Shown: one piece after another, positions 55,499-64,000 of the stretch | Layout of the letters: every line of letters starts with the position of its first letter | Numbering within the stretch: the first letter of the stretch is position 1 | From: Thalassobaculum fulvum | GTDB taxonomy: Bacteria; Pseudomonadota; Alphaproteobacteria; Thalassobaculales; Thalassobaculaceae | Reading direction: 5' to 3' | Assembly (NCBI RefSeq): GCF_014652915.1 | Contig: NZ_BMZS01000001.1 | Span: 448,779 to 512,778, forward strand | DNA length: 64,000 bases | Made by a program: the position numbers and the translations under genes | Notes under the pieces: model-generated | Seen by the model: the letters and a program-made list of their open reading frames with translations, nothing else | Databases searched by the model: none | Told to the model about the DNA's origin: nothing

Positions 55499-58400
55499 TC
55501 AGTTCAGCGGTTCGAGGTACAGGTAGATGTCGTGGCCGATCTCGATCGGCGCCTGCTCGGCGACGTCCGCGAAGCCGTAGCGCGACAGGAAGCCGGCGTG
55601 GCCCTCCTTCCCGAACGCGGCGGCGCTGCCCCAGGGCTCCGCCAGCGGGTGGATGGTCTTGTCCGCCTCGCCGATCCGGACCTCCTTGATCCGGTAGCCG
55701 GCCTGGGTCAGCGCGCTCTCCGCGTACTGATAGGAATGGGTGTGGGACAGCAACTCCTCCACGCTGCGCCCGGGGTACTGCCGGCTCAGCCATTCGATCT
55801 GCAGCGCGGTCTTCTGATTGAGGACGCCGTCGAGCTTGCAGAGCACCAGCGACGGATCGCCGAACCCGATCCCGAGCTGCTGGAAGACCCGCAGGTTCAG
55901 GTAGACCGAAAGCGGCGTGCCCTTGCCCGGGATCATCGGGTTGCGCGCCGTCGCCAGCATCGACGGCAGGTCCTCCGACACCCGGGCCAGGTCCATGGTC
56001 AATCCCTTGCTGCCGCCCGCCAGCCCGTCCAGCAGCTCGACACCGGAGTGGGCGAAACGCCTCAACTCGTCGATCGAGCTCAAAGTCCGAACCAATTGGC
56101 CGACGTCCCGGCCGCCGTCGTAGATACTGATGCTCGCCTGTTTTCCTTCTCCGAAAGCGTGCACGGCATCCTTGAATTCGAGGCCGGGCGGCGGGTTCGC
56201 CAGGTCGCCGGCCTCGTCCCAGACGCCCGGGACCGGCTTGCGGATGCGCGCCTTCGCCCGCTTGACCGCCGCCTGCAGCTCGGCGGCCGACCGGAACGGC
56301 TCGCCGCGCAGCACCTCCAGGGCGAAATCGTCGGCGATGACCTGCTTCAGGTAGCCGGGCGATTCCTTCAGCAGACGATGGAAGGTCGGCCGGTGCGCGA
56401 CCTCGAAGGCGCGGCGGTATTCCTGCAGGGTCAGGGCATCGAGCCAGGGCGGGTGGCGGCGCACCAGCTCGACGAAGCGCTGGGCGGCCTGGGCGGCGAC
56501 CGCGGCCTCGAACTTCAGCGCGTCCTTGCCGGCCAGGGTCGCCTCGACCAGGGAATAGCTCATGTATTCGAGCAGCAGCTGCCGCTCCTCCAGGGTCATC
56601 TTCTGGAGGTCGTACCAGAGGCCGTCGAAGGCCTCCGGCGCCGGCATCGTCAGCACCGACCGCTCGGCCCCGCTGACCACCCGGTTGATGCCGCTGTGGG
56701 CGAAGCCCTGGCCGGTCAGCGCAGCCTTGAGCCGGCGCTTGGTCCGATAGATCCGGACCGCCTCGGACAGGCCGTAGCGCTCGCCCTCCTCGAAGGCGTC
56801 GGCGGCGATCCGGCGGGCCTCCCGGTCGAGCCGGACCGGGTCGACGGTCGACGGGTCGAACAGCAGGTCGCTCTTCTCGCGCATGCGGGCCAGGGCCTTG
56901 CGCCGGCGTCTCCATTCGTCGGCGACGGGGGCGTCGCGATTGGCCCGGATCTTCTTGCTCAGCTCGCGGATCTCGGCGTCGATCGCCTTGGCGTTGTCGG
57001 CCCCGAAGCTGCGGCTCTCGAAGTCTTTGGCGAGCTCCGCCAGGGTCTCGCGCTTGATCCGCTCGAGCACCGACTCCTCGACGTCGCGCGCCGCCCTGGC
57101 GGCCCGCTCGGCGATCGCCCGCTCGCTGAGCCCGGCCGTGTCGAGGACCTGCTCGAACAGCGCGCGGCCGCGCTCCAGCGCCCGCAGCTCGCTCAGCCGC
57201 GGCAGCTCGGAGAAGCCGCCGGTCGCGAAGCCTCGGACGTTGTGCCGCCAGTTGACCCGGAAGTCCCGGATATCGTTGGCGACCCGCCGGGTATCGTGCA
57301 GGTAGCGCGCGCCCTTTACCGCGTCGCCGACCGCACCCATGGCGCCACCGAAGGCGAACAGCAGGTCGATCTCGACGTCGGCCTGCTCGAGGCGGGCCTT
57401 CTCGCGGGCGTTGTGGTATCGGGTGAAGCCGAGAACGGCGGCCGACTTGCGGGCGAACTCGACCTCGGCGGCGTTGGCCGCCGGCACCGTGAGGTAGCGG
57501 TAGGTCGAGTACCCGAACTCGCCGAAGTCCATGACCAGCGACCCGGCCGCCATGAACTCGGGCAGCACGAACACCTGCGGCGCCGTTCCACCCAGGATCC
57601 ACGCACCGCCCGCCGCCGTGGCGTGCAGCGCCGCCGGCACCACGAAGAACGCCGCCGCCTCGATCATCAGCACCGAGTTGTCCTGGGACGACAGCCGGGC
57701 GTCCGACGCGACGGCGTCGGCCAGCAGCGACAGCCCGTCGACCCAGGCCCGCCCGACCCGGTCGGGAACCCAGGGCCCGTCGCCGCCGGCGCGCCACAGC
57801 AGGCGCGGCCGGGCCTGGGCGGCGATCGCCTGGAAGCCGCGGCCGGTCAGGTCCACCAGGTCCTGAAGGTTGCAGTCGTCGACCGCAAATGCCTCGGTCC
57901 GGGCCTCCCCCAGCTCGCGCAGATAGGTGGTGACGGCCCGGACCGTGACGTCGCGCTGCCAGTCCCGCGCCGCCCGACCGGTCAGTCCGGTGCGGGCCTC
58001 GATCTCCTCGGCGCTGCCGAAGCTGTCCATGAACTGCAGCGCCGTGCCCGACGGCGCGGCGATCGGGACCGTCAGCAGCGGCGGCTGGCGCGGGCTGTCG
58101 CGGTTCAGCAGATCGACATAGGGTCGGATGGTCGAGCGCAGCCCCTCCGGGGTCTGCAGCGCCGCCCGCATGCCCCTGACGTGGCGGTCGATGGTGTCGG
58201 CGAAGGTGTCGCGCATCAGCAGCATCGCGGCGTGATCGCCCAGCTTCACGTCGGTCTTGCGCTGCCAGTCGACGTTCGAGACGAAGGCGGCGTTGGCGAT
58301 GTAGCGGGTGAAGCTGTCGACCGTCCGGACGCTGTCCTTCCACGGATCCTCGACCGCGATGTCGTGGCATCGGGCCGCCGCCTCCATCGCCGCCGGCCAG

Positions 58401-60031
58401 GTCAGCAGCTTCCAGTGGTTGTCGATGCCGTTGTTGGACGGCGCCCGCTCGACCGTCGTGGTCGCGAAGGTCGAGGTGGTGCGCAGCGGCCACATCCGGC
58501 GCGGAAGGAGTTCGCTCTCGATGTTGATCTGCGCGGTCAGCGCCTGCCCGACCTCGACCGGCCGGTCGGCCAGCAGCGCGTCGGCGGGCAGCCCCGCCAG
58601 GCCGGTGCCGCCGTCGCCGGCGCGGATCAGCGCGATCGGCGGGGTCAGATAGACCCTGGGGTCGTCCTCCGAGCGGTAGGCGACCAGCTCGCGCCGGTCG
58701 TCGGAGCCGCCCTGTGCGCCGAAGGTCGCGAACTTGCCGTCGATCCCGACGAACAGCGGGATGCGGTCGTAGGGCAGCTCGCGCGCCGCATGGATGCGCA
58801 CGCGCACCGCCTCGGGCAGGTAGGCGGGCACCGCCGGCTCGTACAGCGCCGGCTTGGAGACCAGCTCGACGGCGAACTTCCGCTTCGGCGGCTTGGCGTC
58901 GGCGGCGACGCCCTGGCCCGGCGCCGCCGGCAGCGGGGCAGGCCCGGTGATCTCGACCACGTCCTCCTCGACCACCGCCTCGGCGGTCTGGCGCACGAAG
59001 TCGATGGTGGCCGTGTAGTCCTGGAACTGCAGGAGCCAGGAGGCCTCGGCGCCGTTCAGCGTGAAATGGCTCAGCCCGGGCGTGACGTCGCGGGCGAGCG
59101 TCGCCTCGATCTGGAAGGCGACCAGCCGCCTGTCGTCGTAGTCCTGGCGGAGCGCCGCGTAGCCGGCCCCGTCGAGCTGCCGTTCGAGCCGGGCCCAGCC
59201 CTTCTCCAGCACCCGGTCGTCCGGCTCCCGGACCGTGTAGCTGATCTGCTCGTCTGCGGTCCCGACGGTGACCGGCTCGCGGCCCTGGATCGGCAGGTCG
59301 TAGCCGAGCACCAGCAGCTCCCGGTAGTTGCGCCCGATCCCGTCGGGGTGGGCGTAGACCCGGCTGCCGAGCTGGTCCTCGACCGGCACCGCGTACAGGA
59401 TGCGCGGCTGCGGCCGGCTCCAGAGCTCCGGCCCGCTCTGGATGCCGAGGCCGCTGCCGTCGCCGGCGTACTCGAAGAACCGTGTCCGGCCGCCGCCGTC
59501 GGCGTCGCGCCCGGTCCGCGGATCGGCCTTGTACGACCACTCGCCGGTCATGCTGCCGCGGGCGACCTGCAGATCGATGCGCACGGTGTCGCGGTCGGCC
59601 TCGGACGGCGTCGCGAACTCGAACTTTTCGGTGGAGTCGCCGAGCGAGACCGTCACGGTCTGCGAGCCGGCGACGGTCTCGCCGATGTCGTAGGCCCGGC
59701 CCTCGCCGCCCGGCCAGGTCCCGGCCAGGGTCATGCGCAGCCGGCCGCCGTCGAACGAGAACTCGCGGCTCTCGAACTCGTAGGGCTTGCGGGTGACCGG
59801 ATGGGTCAGGACGACCGTTGCCTTGGTCTCCGCCTCGTCGACGAAGGCGTAGCCGGTCACCGGGCCGAGCATCCGGTCGCTGTAGAACACGTTCCAGCGC
59901 CCGGCGATCCCGGCATCGTCGGTGGTCGTCTGCTGGGCGGCGGCGGTCCCGCCCGGCAGCGCCAAGGCGAGCAGGGCGGCCGCCAGCAGCAGGCGGACGG
60001 CGCGCAGCATTCGGGTTCCCGCCGCCATCAC
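55499..60031 (-). CDS. Very large exported protein of unknown function (1510 aa)
   Basis: I do not recognise this protein. It has a clear signal peptide (MLRAVRLLLAAALLALALPG, cleavage near AAAQ at about residue 33). Residues about 40-330 look beta-rich (GRWNVFYSDRMLGPVTGYAF). About 780-840 and 880-910 hold unusually hydrophobic stretches (EAAAFFVVPAALHA; LLFAFGGAMGAVGDAV). About 970-1070 is highly charged and helical, possibly coiled coil. The C-terminal about 440 residues are mixed, ending in LSHTHSYQYAESAL. No transmembrane barrel, protease or toxin motif was found. Its ATG overlaps the stop of the 596-aa gene (ATGA), so the two are coupled and probably work together in the periplasm. Confidence 0.85.
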   Translation of the reverse strand: MMAAGTRMLRAVRLLLAAALLALALPGGTAAAQQTTTDDAGIAGRWNVFYSDRMLGPVTGYAFVDEAETKATVVLTHPVTRKPYEFESREFSFDGGRLRMTLAGTWPGGEGRAYDIGETVAGSQTVTVSLGDSTEKFEFATPSEADRDTVRIDLQVARGSMTGEWSYKADPRTGRDADGGGRTRFFEYAGDGSGLGIQSGPELWSRPQPRILYAVPVEDQLGSRVYAHPDGIGRNYRELLVLGYDLPIQGREPVTVGTADEQISYTVREPDDRVLEKGWARLERQLDGAGYAALRQDYDDRRLVAFQIEATLARDVTPGLSHFTLNGAEASWLLQFQDYTATIDFVRQTAEAVVEEDVVEITGPAPLPAAPGQGVAADAKPPKRKFAVELVSKPALYEPAVPAYLPEAVRVRIHAARELPYDRIPLFVGIDGKFATFGAQGGSDDRRELVAYRSEDDPRVYLTPPIALIRAGDGGTGLAGLPADALLADRPVEVGQALTAQINIESELLPRRMWPLRTTSTFATTTVERAPSNNGIDNHWKLLTWPAAMEAAARCHDIAVEDPWKDSVRTVDSFTRYIANAAFVSNVDWQRKTDVKLGDHAAMLLMRDTFADTIDRHVRGMRAALQTPEGLRSTIRPYVDLLNRDSPRQPPLLTVPIAAPSGTALQFMDSFGSAEEIEARTGLTGRAARDWQRDVTVRAVTTYLRELGEARTEAFAVDDCNLQDLVDLTGRGFQAIAAQARPRLLWRAGGDGPWVPDRVGRAWVDGLSLLADAVASDARLSSQDNSVLMIEAAAFFVVPAALHATAAGGAWILGGTAPQVFVLPEFMAAGSLVMDFGEFGYSTYRYLTVPAANAAEVEFARKSAAVLGFTRYHNAREKARLEQADVEIDLLFAFGGAMGAVGDAVKGARYLHDTRRVANDIRDFRVNWRHNVRGFATGGFSELPRLSELRALERGRALFEQVLDTAGLSERAIAERAARAARDVEESVLERIKRETLAELAKDFESRSFGADNAKAIDAEIRELSKKIRANRDAPVADEWRRRRKALARMREKSDLLFDPSTVDPVRLDREARRIAADAFEEGERYGLSEAVRIYRTKRRLKAALTGQGFAHSGINRVVSGAERSVLTMPAPEAFDGLWYDLQKMTLEERQLLLEYMSYSLVEATLAGKDALKFEAAVAAQAAQRFVELVRRHPPWLDALTLQEYRRAFEVAHRPTFHRLLKESPGYLKQVIADDFALEVLRGEPFRSAAELQAAVKRAKARIRKPVPGVWDEAGDLANPPPGLEFKDAVHAFGEGKQASISIYDGGRDVGQLVRTLSSIDELRRFAHSGVELLDGLAGGSKGLTMDLARVSEDLPSMLATARNPMIPGKGTPLSVYLNLRVFQQLGIGFGDPSLVLCKLDGVLNQKTALQIEWLSRQYPGRSVEELLSHTHSYQYAESALTQAGYRIKEVRIGEADKTIHPLAEPWGSAAAFGKEGHAGFLSRYGFADVAEQAPIEIGHDIYLYLEPLN

Positions 60032-61818
60032 TCGATCCCCCGGTCGGTGACCAGGAACAGCCGGGTGCTGCGGTACACGGTGGGGCGGTCGGTGCGCCGG
60101 AACGTCACCGCCAGCCCGCCGACCGTCCCGGCGTACTCGTCGGGCTTCGGGCGCTCGTCGAACTCGGCCTCGATGTAGTACGGGTGGCCGAGGAACCGCC
60201 GGGCCGGCTCGGCGTAGCTGTCGTCATCCTCGTCGATCAGCCGGAACAGGTCGTCGAGGTACTCGGTCTCGCGGTCGTTGCGGCTGGTCCAGGCCACGAA
60301 GCGCAGGGTCGGCGTCACGTCCGGCTTCGCCATCGGCACCTCCGGCGGCGGCGCCTCGCCGGGCTCGAGCATGCGGATCTCGCAGCGCCGCAGCACGATC
60401 CCGCCGACGCTGCCCAACTGCTCCAGCGAGGTCGCCGGCTCCGCCACTCCCTTGCCGTCCAGCTCGCCTTTGACGTGGTAGCCGGTCGCCCAGTCGATCT
60501 CCTGGCCCGGCTCGACCCCCTCGATCATCTCGGCGCCGAGGAAGGCTGGGTTGGCGAACACCGACGCCTGCAGCACCGGCACCCCCCAGTCGAGGCGGTT
60601 GACCGAGTCGTCGAGCGACCGCCAGCACGCCAGCGGCCCGTCGAGCCGGCGCACCAGGCCGAGGTGGTCGGCCAGCCATTCATCGGCCAGGGGCTTGTCG
60701 ACCTTCCATCCGGCCGTCGTGCCGAACCGGCTTCTGAGCTGGTCCCGGGTGATCGACTGGTGGGCCTCCCGCAACGCGTCGATCACCGGGTTCTGGAGCC
60801 GACCATACTCCTGCTTGATACCGGCCAGCCGGCCGAGCACGCGGGCGACGAAGCGCGGGTACTCCCCGGACAGGACCTCCTCGTACTGCTCCCACCGCAC
60901 GCGCGCCTCGGTCACGTACTCGGTCAGCGCCACCAGCAGGTCCCGCATCCCTGCGCTCAGCACCCAGTAGCCGTCGGCGTCCTGCGTCGCGGCGAGCGGC
61001 CAGTCCTCGGGGTCTCGGGTATAGCGTTCGTCGGGCCGGTCGACGTAGCCGGTCAGGAAGATCGAGCCCTCGTAGTCCTCGTACGGCCCGAACGTCTCGA
61101 TGATCTCGTCGGTCAGGAACTCGTGGCGGTCGTAGAACAGGCCCAGGGCCCGCATCCGTCCGGGCAGGGTTCCGAACACGTCCCGCGTCGCGGGGTCGGA
61201 ATCGTCGTGCGTCAGCAGGTAGGATTCCTGCGCGAACCAGTCCACGACCGGGATCAGGTCGCGCCGCCAGAGATCCTGGTCGCGCTCGTAGCAGCGCCGG
61301 AACCCGTCCGCATCCTTCAGCATCGTGCCCTTGCAGGCCCGCCGCGGGGTCTCTCCGGGCGGGACCCAGAAGCTCTCCACGAACTTGTCGCCGATGATCG
61401 AGTAGTCGAACGCCTCCGACGACATGTCCATCCGAACCTGCCGGAACCGCCGGTCGGCGGCTTCCCGGTCGAACCCCCACTGCAGCAGGGCGGCCAGACC
61501 GTCATGGTCGGTCAGGCGGGCCTGGTAGCGGTCCCGACGGGTCCGGATCTCGTCCCGGAAATCCGCCACCAGCCGCAGGAAGGCACGCACCGCCTCCCGG
61601 TCTTCGGGCACCAGGTTGGTGATCGACATCCGCCGCGGCATCACGAAGCTGGGTGTGGCGGCGCTGGGTGTGGCGGCGGCCGAGCCGCCCGGCAGCAGGG
61701 TGCCGGAGCCGCTCTGGGCGTGCGAAGCCGCTGCCGACAGCAGCCCGAGGGCAATAACGCCGGCAACGAGGGTGAATCTTCGCGAGTAGCCGAGTGGACG
61801 TGGGAAGTTGATCGCCAC
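60028..61818 (-). CDS. Exported protein of unknown function (596 aa)
   Basis: Not recognised. The signal peptide (RRFTLVAGVIALGLLSAAASHAQ) is followed by a short Ser/Ala/Thr linker and MSITNLVPEDREAVRAFLRLV. The rest is soluble, rich in acidic and aromatic residues, with CKGTMLKDADGFRRC perhaps forming a disulfide. I use the GTG at 61818, preceded by AGGAG at 6 bases; the in-frame ATG at 61932 would put about 40 residues ahead of the signal peptide. Overlaps the 1510-aa gene by 4 bases. Divergent from the vWA gene over a 166-base spacer. Confidence 0.82.
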   Translation of the reverse strand: MAINFPRPLGYSRRFTLVAGVIALGLLSAAASHAQSGSGTLLPGGSAAATPSAATPSFVMPRRMSITNLVPEDREAVRAFLRLVADFRDEIRTRRDRYQARLTDHDGLAALLQWGFDREAADRRFRQVRMDMSSEAFDYSIIGDKFVESFWVPPGETPRRACKGTMLKDADGFRRCYERDQDLWRRDLIPVVDWFAQESYLLTHDDSDPATRDVFGTLPGRMRALGLFYDRHEFLTDEIIETFGPYEDYEGSIFLTGYVDRPDERYTRDPEDWPLAATQDADGYWVLSAGMRDLLVALTEYVTEARVRWEQYEEVLSGEYPRFVARVLGRLAGIKQEYGRLQNPVIDALREAHQSITRDQLRSRFGTTAGWKVDKPLADEWLADHLGLVRRLDGPLACWRSLDDSVNRLDWGVPVLQASVFANPAFLGAEMIEGVEPGQEIDWATGYHVKGELDGKGVAEPATSLEQLGSVGGIVLRRCEIRMLEPGEAPPPEVPMAKPDVTPTLRFVAWTSRNDRETEYLDDLFRLIDEDDDSYAEPARRFLGHPYYIEAEFDERPKPDEYAGTVGGLAVTFRRTDRPTVYRSTRLFLVTDRGIE

Positions 61819-61984
61819 GGCTCCTGCCCCCCGAACAGTCTGCCTGTTGTCGGGTTCCAGCGTTACTGAATATGATGGGCAAGACAACCCTGCCGGGCTC
61901 CGGTCGAGACCTGCGGGACCGTGAAACTCCATGGCGTACCGGGTGGGCGCCGATTGCGGAATCGAGCGGGGGGGCCACGAAACC

Positions 61985-63649
61985 ATGACGTTTATTAGAA
62001 GCTTGGCGTTTGCGTTCGCCGTCCTCGCCGCGGGTGCCGTCGGCGCCGCCGAGCAAGCGGCCCCGGCCGGCCGGGTCATGATGGTGCTGGACGCCTCCGG
62101 CAGCATGTGGGGCCAGATCGACGGCGTGAACAAGATCGTGATCGCCCGCACCGTGGTCCGCGACCTGCTGAAGGACTGGGACCCGGACGTCGAACTCGGA
62201 CTGATGGCCTACGGTCACCGCCGCAAGGGCGACTGCCGCGACATCGAGCTGCTGCACACGCCGTCGCGCGAGGCCCCGGGCCGGATCGCGGCGACCGTCG
62301 ACAAGCTGAACCCGAAGGGCAAGACGCCGCTCTCGGAATCGGTCCGGCAGGCGGCCGAGGCGCTGCGCTACACGGAGGAACCGGCCTCGATCGTCCTGGT
62401 GACCGACGGCAGGGAGACCTGCAACGTCGACCCGTGCGCCCTCGCCGCCGAGCTGGAGCGTGCCGGCGTAGACCTGACGGTGCACGTGGTCGGTTTCGAC
62501 ATCCGCGAGAAGGACCGCGCCGGGATCGCCTGCATGGCCGAGAACACCGGCGGCGTCTACCGCGACGCCGCCGACGCCGCCTCGCTGAAGCAGGCGCTCG
62601 GCGAGGTCGTCGAGAAGGCGGCGGCGGCCAAGCGCGACCGGCTGGTGGCGCTGATGGTCGAGGGGGCCGACCCCTGGAACAACGTCGACCTGTTCTGGCA
62701 GGTGTTCGCCGCCGACGATGCCGGCCAGCCGACCGGCGCGGCGCTGATGAAGACCACGACGGCCTCGCCCTGGCTCGAGCTGCCGCCGGGGCGCTACGTC
62801 GTCGAGGCCAAGGTCAGCGCGGCCAGCGCCCGCGCGCCGATCGAGATCGTCGAGGGCGAGAGCCGCAGCCACGCCATCGTCATGAACGCCGCCACCGTCG
62901 ATGCCGACTACGTCATCGCCTCGGGGCAGGCGCCGGGCAAGGAGGACGTCCGGTGGCTCGCCCATCGCGGGCTGGACGACGGCACGGTGTCGCCACCGCT
63001 CGACAGCACCACCGACGAGACCGTGCGGTTCCATTTCAACGCCGGCAAGGCCCGCGTCGCGCTCGAGCAGGACTATCTGTCGGCCCACGAGGACCTGACC
63101 CTGGCGGCCGGCGAGGAGCGCAAGGTCACTGTCAACATGCGGGTCGGCGAGCTGATCCTGGAGCCGCGCCTGACCGCCGACGGGGCGGTGCTCGGCGAGG
63201 ACGTCACCTGGGTGCTGTACCCCGGTGACGAGGCGGCGGGCCGGCCGCTCAAGACCATCGTGTGGGGCGGCCCCAGGCCGTTCCGCGCCCCCGCCGGGAT
63301 GCACGCCGTCGGCTTCCGGGTCGGCCAGACCCTGCAAGGCGTCAAACCTCTCGAGTTCGTCGAGGGAGAATCGACGTCCCTGCCGTTCGTGCTCGACGCC
63401 GGCTACGCCGCGTTCACCTTCACCGGCGAGGCCTCGCCCAGCAGCTCTCTGATCGGGTTCCGGAAGCACGCGGCCGACGGCAGCAAGGTGCCGCTGGCCA
63501 CCATGGACGTCAGCGGCGCCCGCAGGCCGCTGCCGTTCGCCGCCGGCGACTACTCGATCGCCGCCACCGGCGCCAAGGGCCGGGTCGAGGTGCCGTTCAC
63601 GGTCACCGCCGGCGGAACGACCGAGGTGACCGTGGCGTACCCGGAGTAG
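61985..63649 (+). CDS. Exported von Willebrand factor A-domain protein
   Basis: A 554-aa protein: signal peptide (FIRSLAFAFAVLAAGAVGAA), vWA domain at about 28-200 with a complete MIDAS (DASGSMWG, the Thr in GKTPLSES, Asp in LVTDGRE), and about 350 C-terminal residues of repeated beta-type modules (PPGRYVVEAKVS; PAGMHAVGFRVG; AAGDYSIAATG each resemble a carboxypeptidase-regulatory-like strand pattern). vWA domains bind partners through a metal ion, so it is likely a scaffold. The start is set at ATG 61985 so that the signal peptide is terminal. Divergent from the two unknown exported proteins, which may be its partners. Confidence 0.88.
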   Translation: MTFIRSLAFAFAVLAAGAVGAAEQAAPAGRVMMVLDASGSMWGQIDGVNKIVIARTVVRDLLKDWDPDVELGLMAYGHRRKGDCRDIELLHTPSREAPGRIAATVDKLNPKGKTPLSESVRQAAEALRYTEEPASIVLVTDGRETCNVDPCALAAELERAGVDLTVHVVGFDIREKDRAGIACMAENTGGVYRDAADAASLKQALGEVVEKAAAAKRDRLVALMVEGADPWNNVDLFWQVFAADDAGQPTGAALMKTTTASPWLELPPGRYVVEAKVSAASARAPIEIVEGESRSHAIVMNAATVDADYVIASGQAPGKEDVRWLAHRGLDDGTVSPPLDSTTDETVRFHFNAGKARVALEQDYLSAHEDLTLAAGEERKVTVNMRVGELILEPRLTADGAVLGEDVTWVLYPGDEAAGRPLKTIVWGGPRPFRAPAGMHAVGFRVGQTLQGVKPLEFVEGESTSLPFVLDAGYAAFTFTGEASPSSSLIGFRKHAADGSKVPLATMDVSGARRPLPFAAGDYSIAATGAKGRVEVPFTVTAGGTTEVTVAYPE

Positions 63650-63672
63650 CGCCGGGTCCCGGGCCGCGCCGG

Positions 63673-64000
63673 TCAGATCCGCCGCCCCGCCTCCTGCCAG
63701 TACGGGTCGCGCAGGCGGCGCTTGAAGATCTTGCCGCTGTCCTCGCGTGGCAGGCCGGTGCGGATCTCGATGCGCTTCGGCACCTTGTAGCCGGCGAGGT
63801 GCGGCAGCATCGCCCGGCGCAGGTCGTCCGGGTCCAGGGTGATGCCCGGCTGCGGCTCGACCACCGCCATCAGGGCCTCGCCGAACTCCGGATCCGGGAC
63901 ACCGAACACCGCGCAGTCGTGCACGCCCGGCAGGCCGTGCAGCACCGCCTCGATCTCGGCCGGGTAGATGTTGACGCCGCCGGAGATCACCATGTCGCGC
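63673..64000 (-). CDS. AMP-dependent acyl-CoA synthetase, C-terminal end (cut by window edge)
   Basis: The last 108 residues of an adenylating CoA ligase. The hinge motif RDMVISGGVNIYPAEIE lies at the window edge, followed by HDCAVFGVPDPEFGEAL and the catalytic lysine in EDSGKIFKRRLRD. The N-terminal part lies outside. Convergent with the vWA gene, 23 bases apart. Confidence 0.92.
   Translation of the reverse strand, partial: RDMVISGGVNIYPAEIEAVLHGLPGVHDCAVFGVPDPEFGEALMAVVEPQPGITLDPDDLRRAMLPHLAGYKVPKRIEIRTGLPREDSGKIFKRRLRDPYWQEAGRRI

Noticed and set aside
55499-60031. A polymorphic toxin identity for the 1510-aa protein
   Set aside because: No PAAR, VgrG, RHS, filamentous-haemagglutinin or known toxin domain was recognised and no immunity-like small gene follows.
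55367-60178. A 1603-aa open frame on the plus strand opposite the large exported protein
   Set aside because: It has the Gly/Arg/Gln/Pro/His-heavy composition typical of antisense frames in GC-rich genes and no domain, while the minus-strand frame has a signal peptide and overlapping partner gene.

Overview
The window is a 64 kb stretch of very GC-rich DNA (about 70% by eye) from an alphaproteobacterium. The best clue is the block divL-like / tsaE / amgK / murU / addB / addA on the minus strand at 1-9 kb, an order typical of Alphaproteobacteria such as Caulobacter. Codon use and gene families suggest a Rhodospirillales-type, possibly marine or halotolerant, relative; this is inference. Nearly every gene has long antisense shadow frames, as expected at this GC. 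I saw no rRNA, tRNA, CRISPR array, prophage or insertion sequence.

Layout. (1) 1-9 kb, minus: a tyrosine-bearing DivL-type kinase homologue, TsaE, the MurNAc-recycling pair AmgK/MurU and the AddAB nuclease-helicase (AddA cut by the window edge). (2) 9-15 kb, minus: a methylation module with glycine/sarcosine N-methyltransferase, sarcosine/dimethylglycine N-methyltransferase, MetK and, a little upstream, AhcY. Together these make glycine betaine from glycine, supply AdoMet and remove AdoHcy. Between them lies a secreted protein made only of the C-terminal half of a multicopper oxidase. (3) 15-20 kb: an M81/MlrC-like peptidase preceded by a molbindin-domain remnant, then an AidB-like acyl-CoA dehydrogenase divergent from a LysR regulator. 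(4) 20-25 kb, minus: a tightly overlapping six-gene unit (aminotransferase, GNAT, a ModA-like protein without signal peptide, a periplasmic binding protein, an FecCD-type permease and an ATPase), probably for molybdate/tungstate or another metal.

(5) 25-45.4 kb: an acyl-CoA catabolic island. It holds enoyl-CoA hydratase/isomerase, acyl-CoA ligase, two kinds of CoA-transferase, acyl-CoA dehydrogenase, MaoC hydratase, two SDRs, a thiolase, an HMG-CoA-synthase-like/DUF35 fusion with a changed active site, a luciferase-like monooxygenase, an MFS transporter and an IclR regulator. Four promoters share a 26-bp motif built on TGAAA-N5-TTTCR, probably the IclR operator, which would tie these genes into one regulon. 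(6) 45.4-55.3 kb: a PAS_5 protein, then a minus-strand opp-type peptide ABC transporter followed by an amidase and a DapA-family lyase, with a LysR gene upstream. (7) 55.5-63.7 kb: two large unrecognised exported proteins (596 and 1510 aa, overlapping genes) divergent from an exported vWA-domain protein; then the end of an acyl-CoA synthetase at the edge.

A family of long extragenic palindromes (11 copies, about 100-160 bp each) is scattered between genes, eight of them in the 25-45 kb island. No protein gene explains them and they are among the main finds here.
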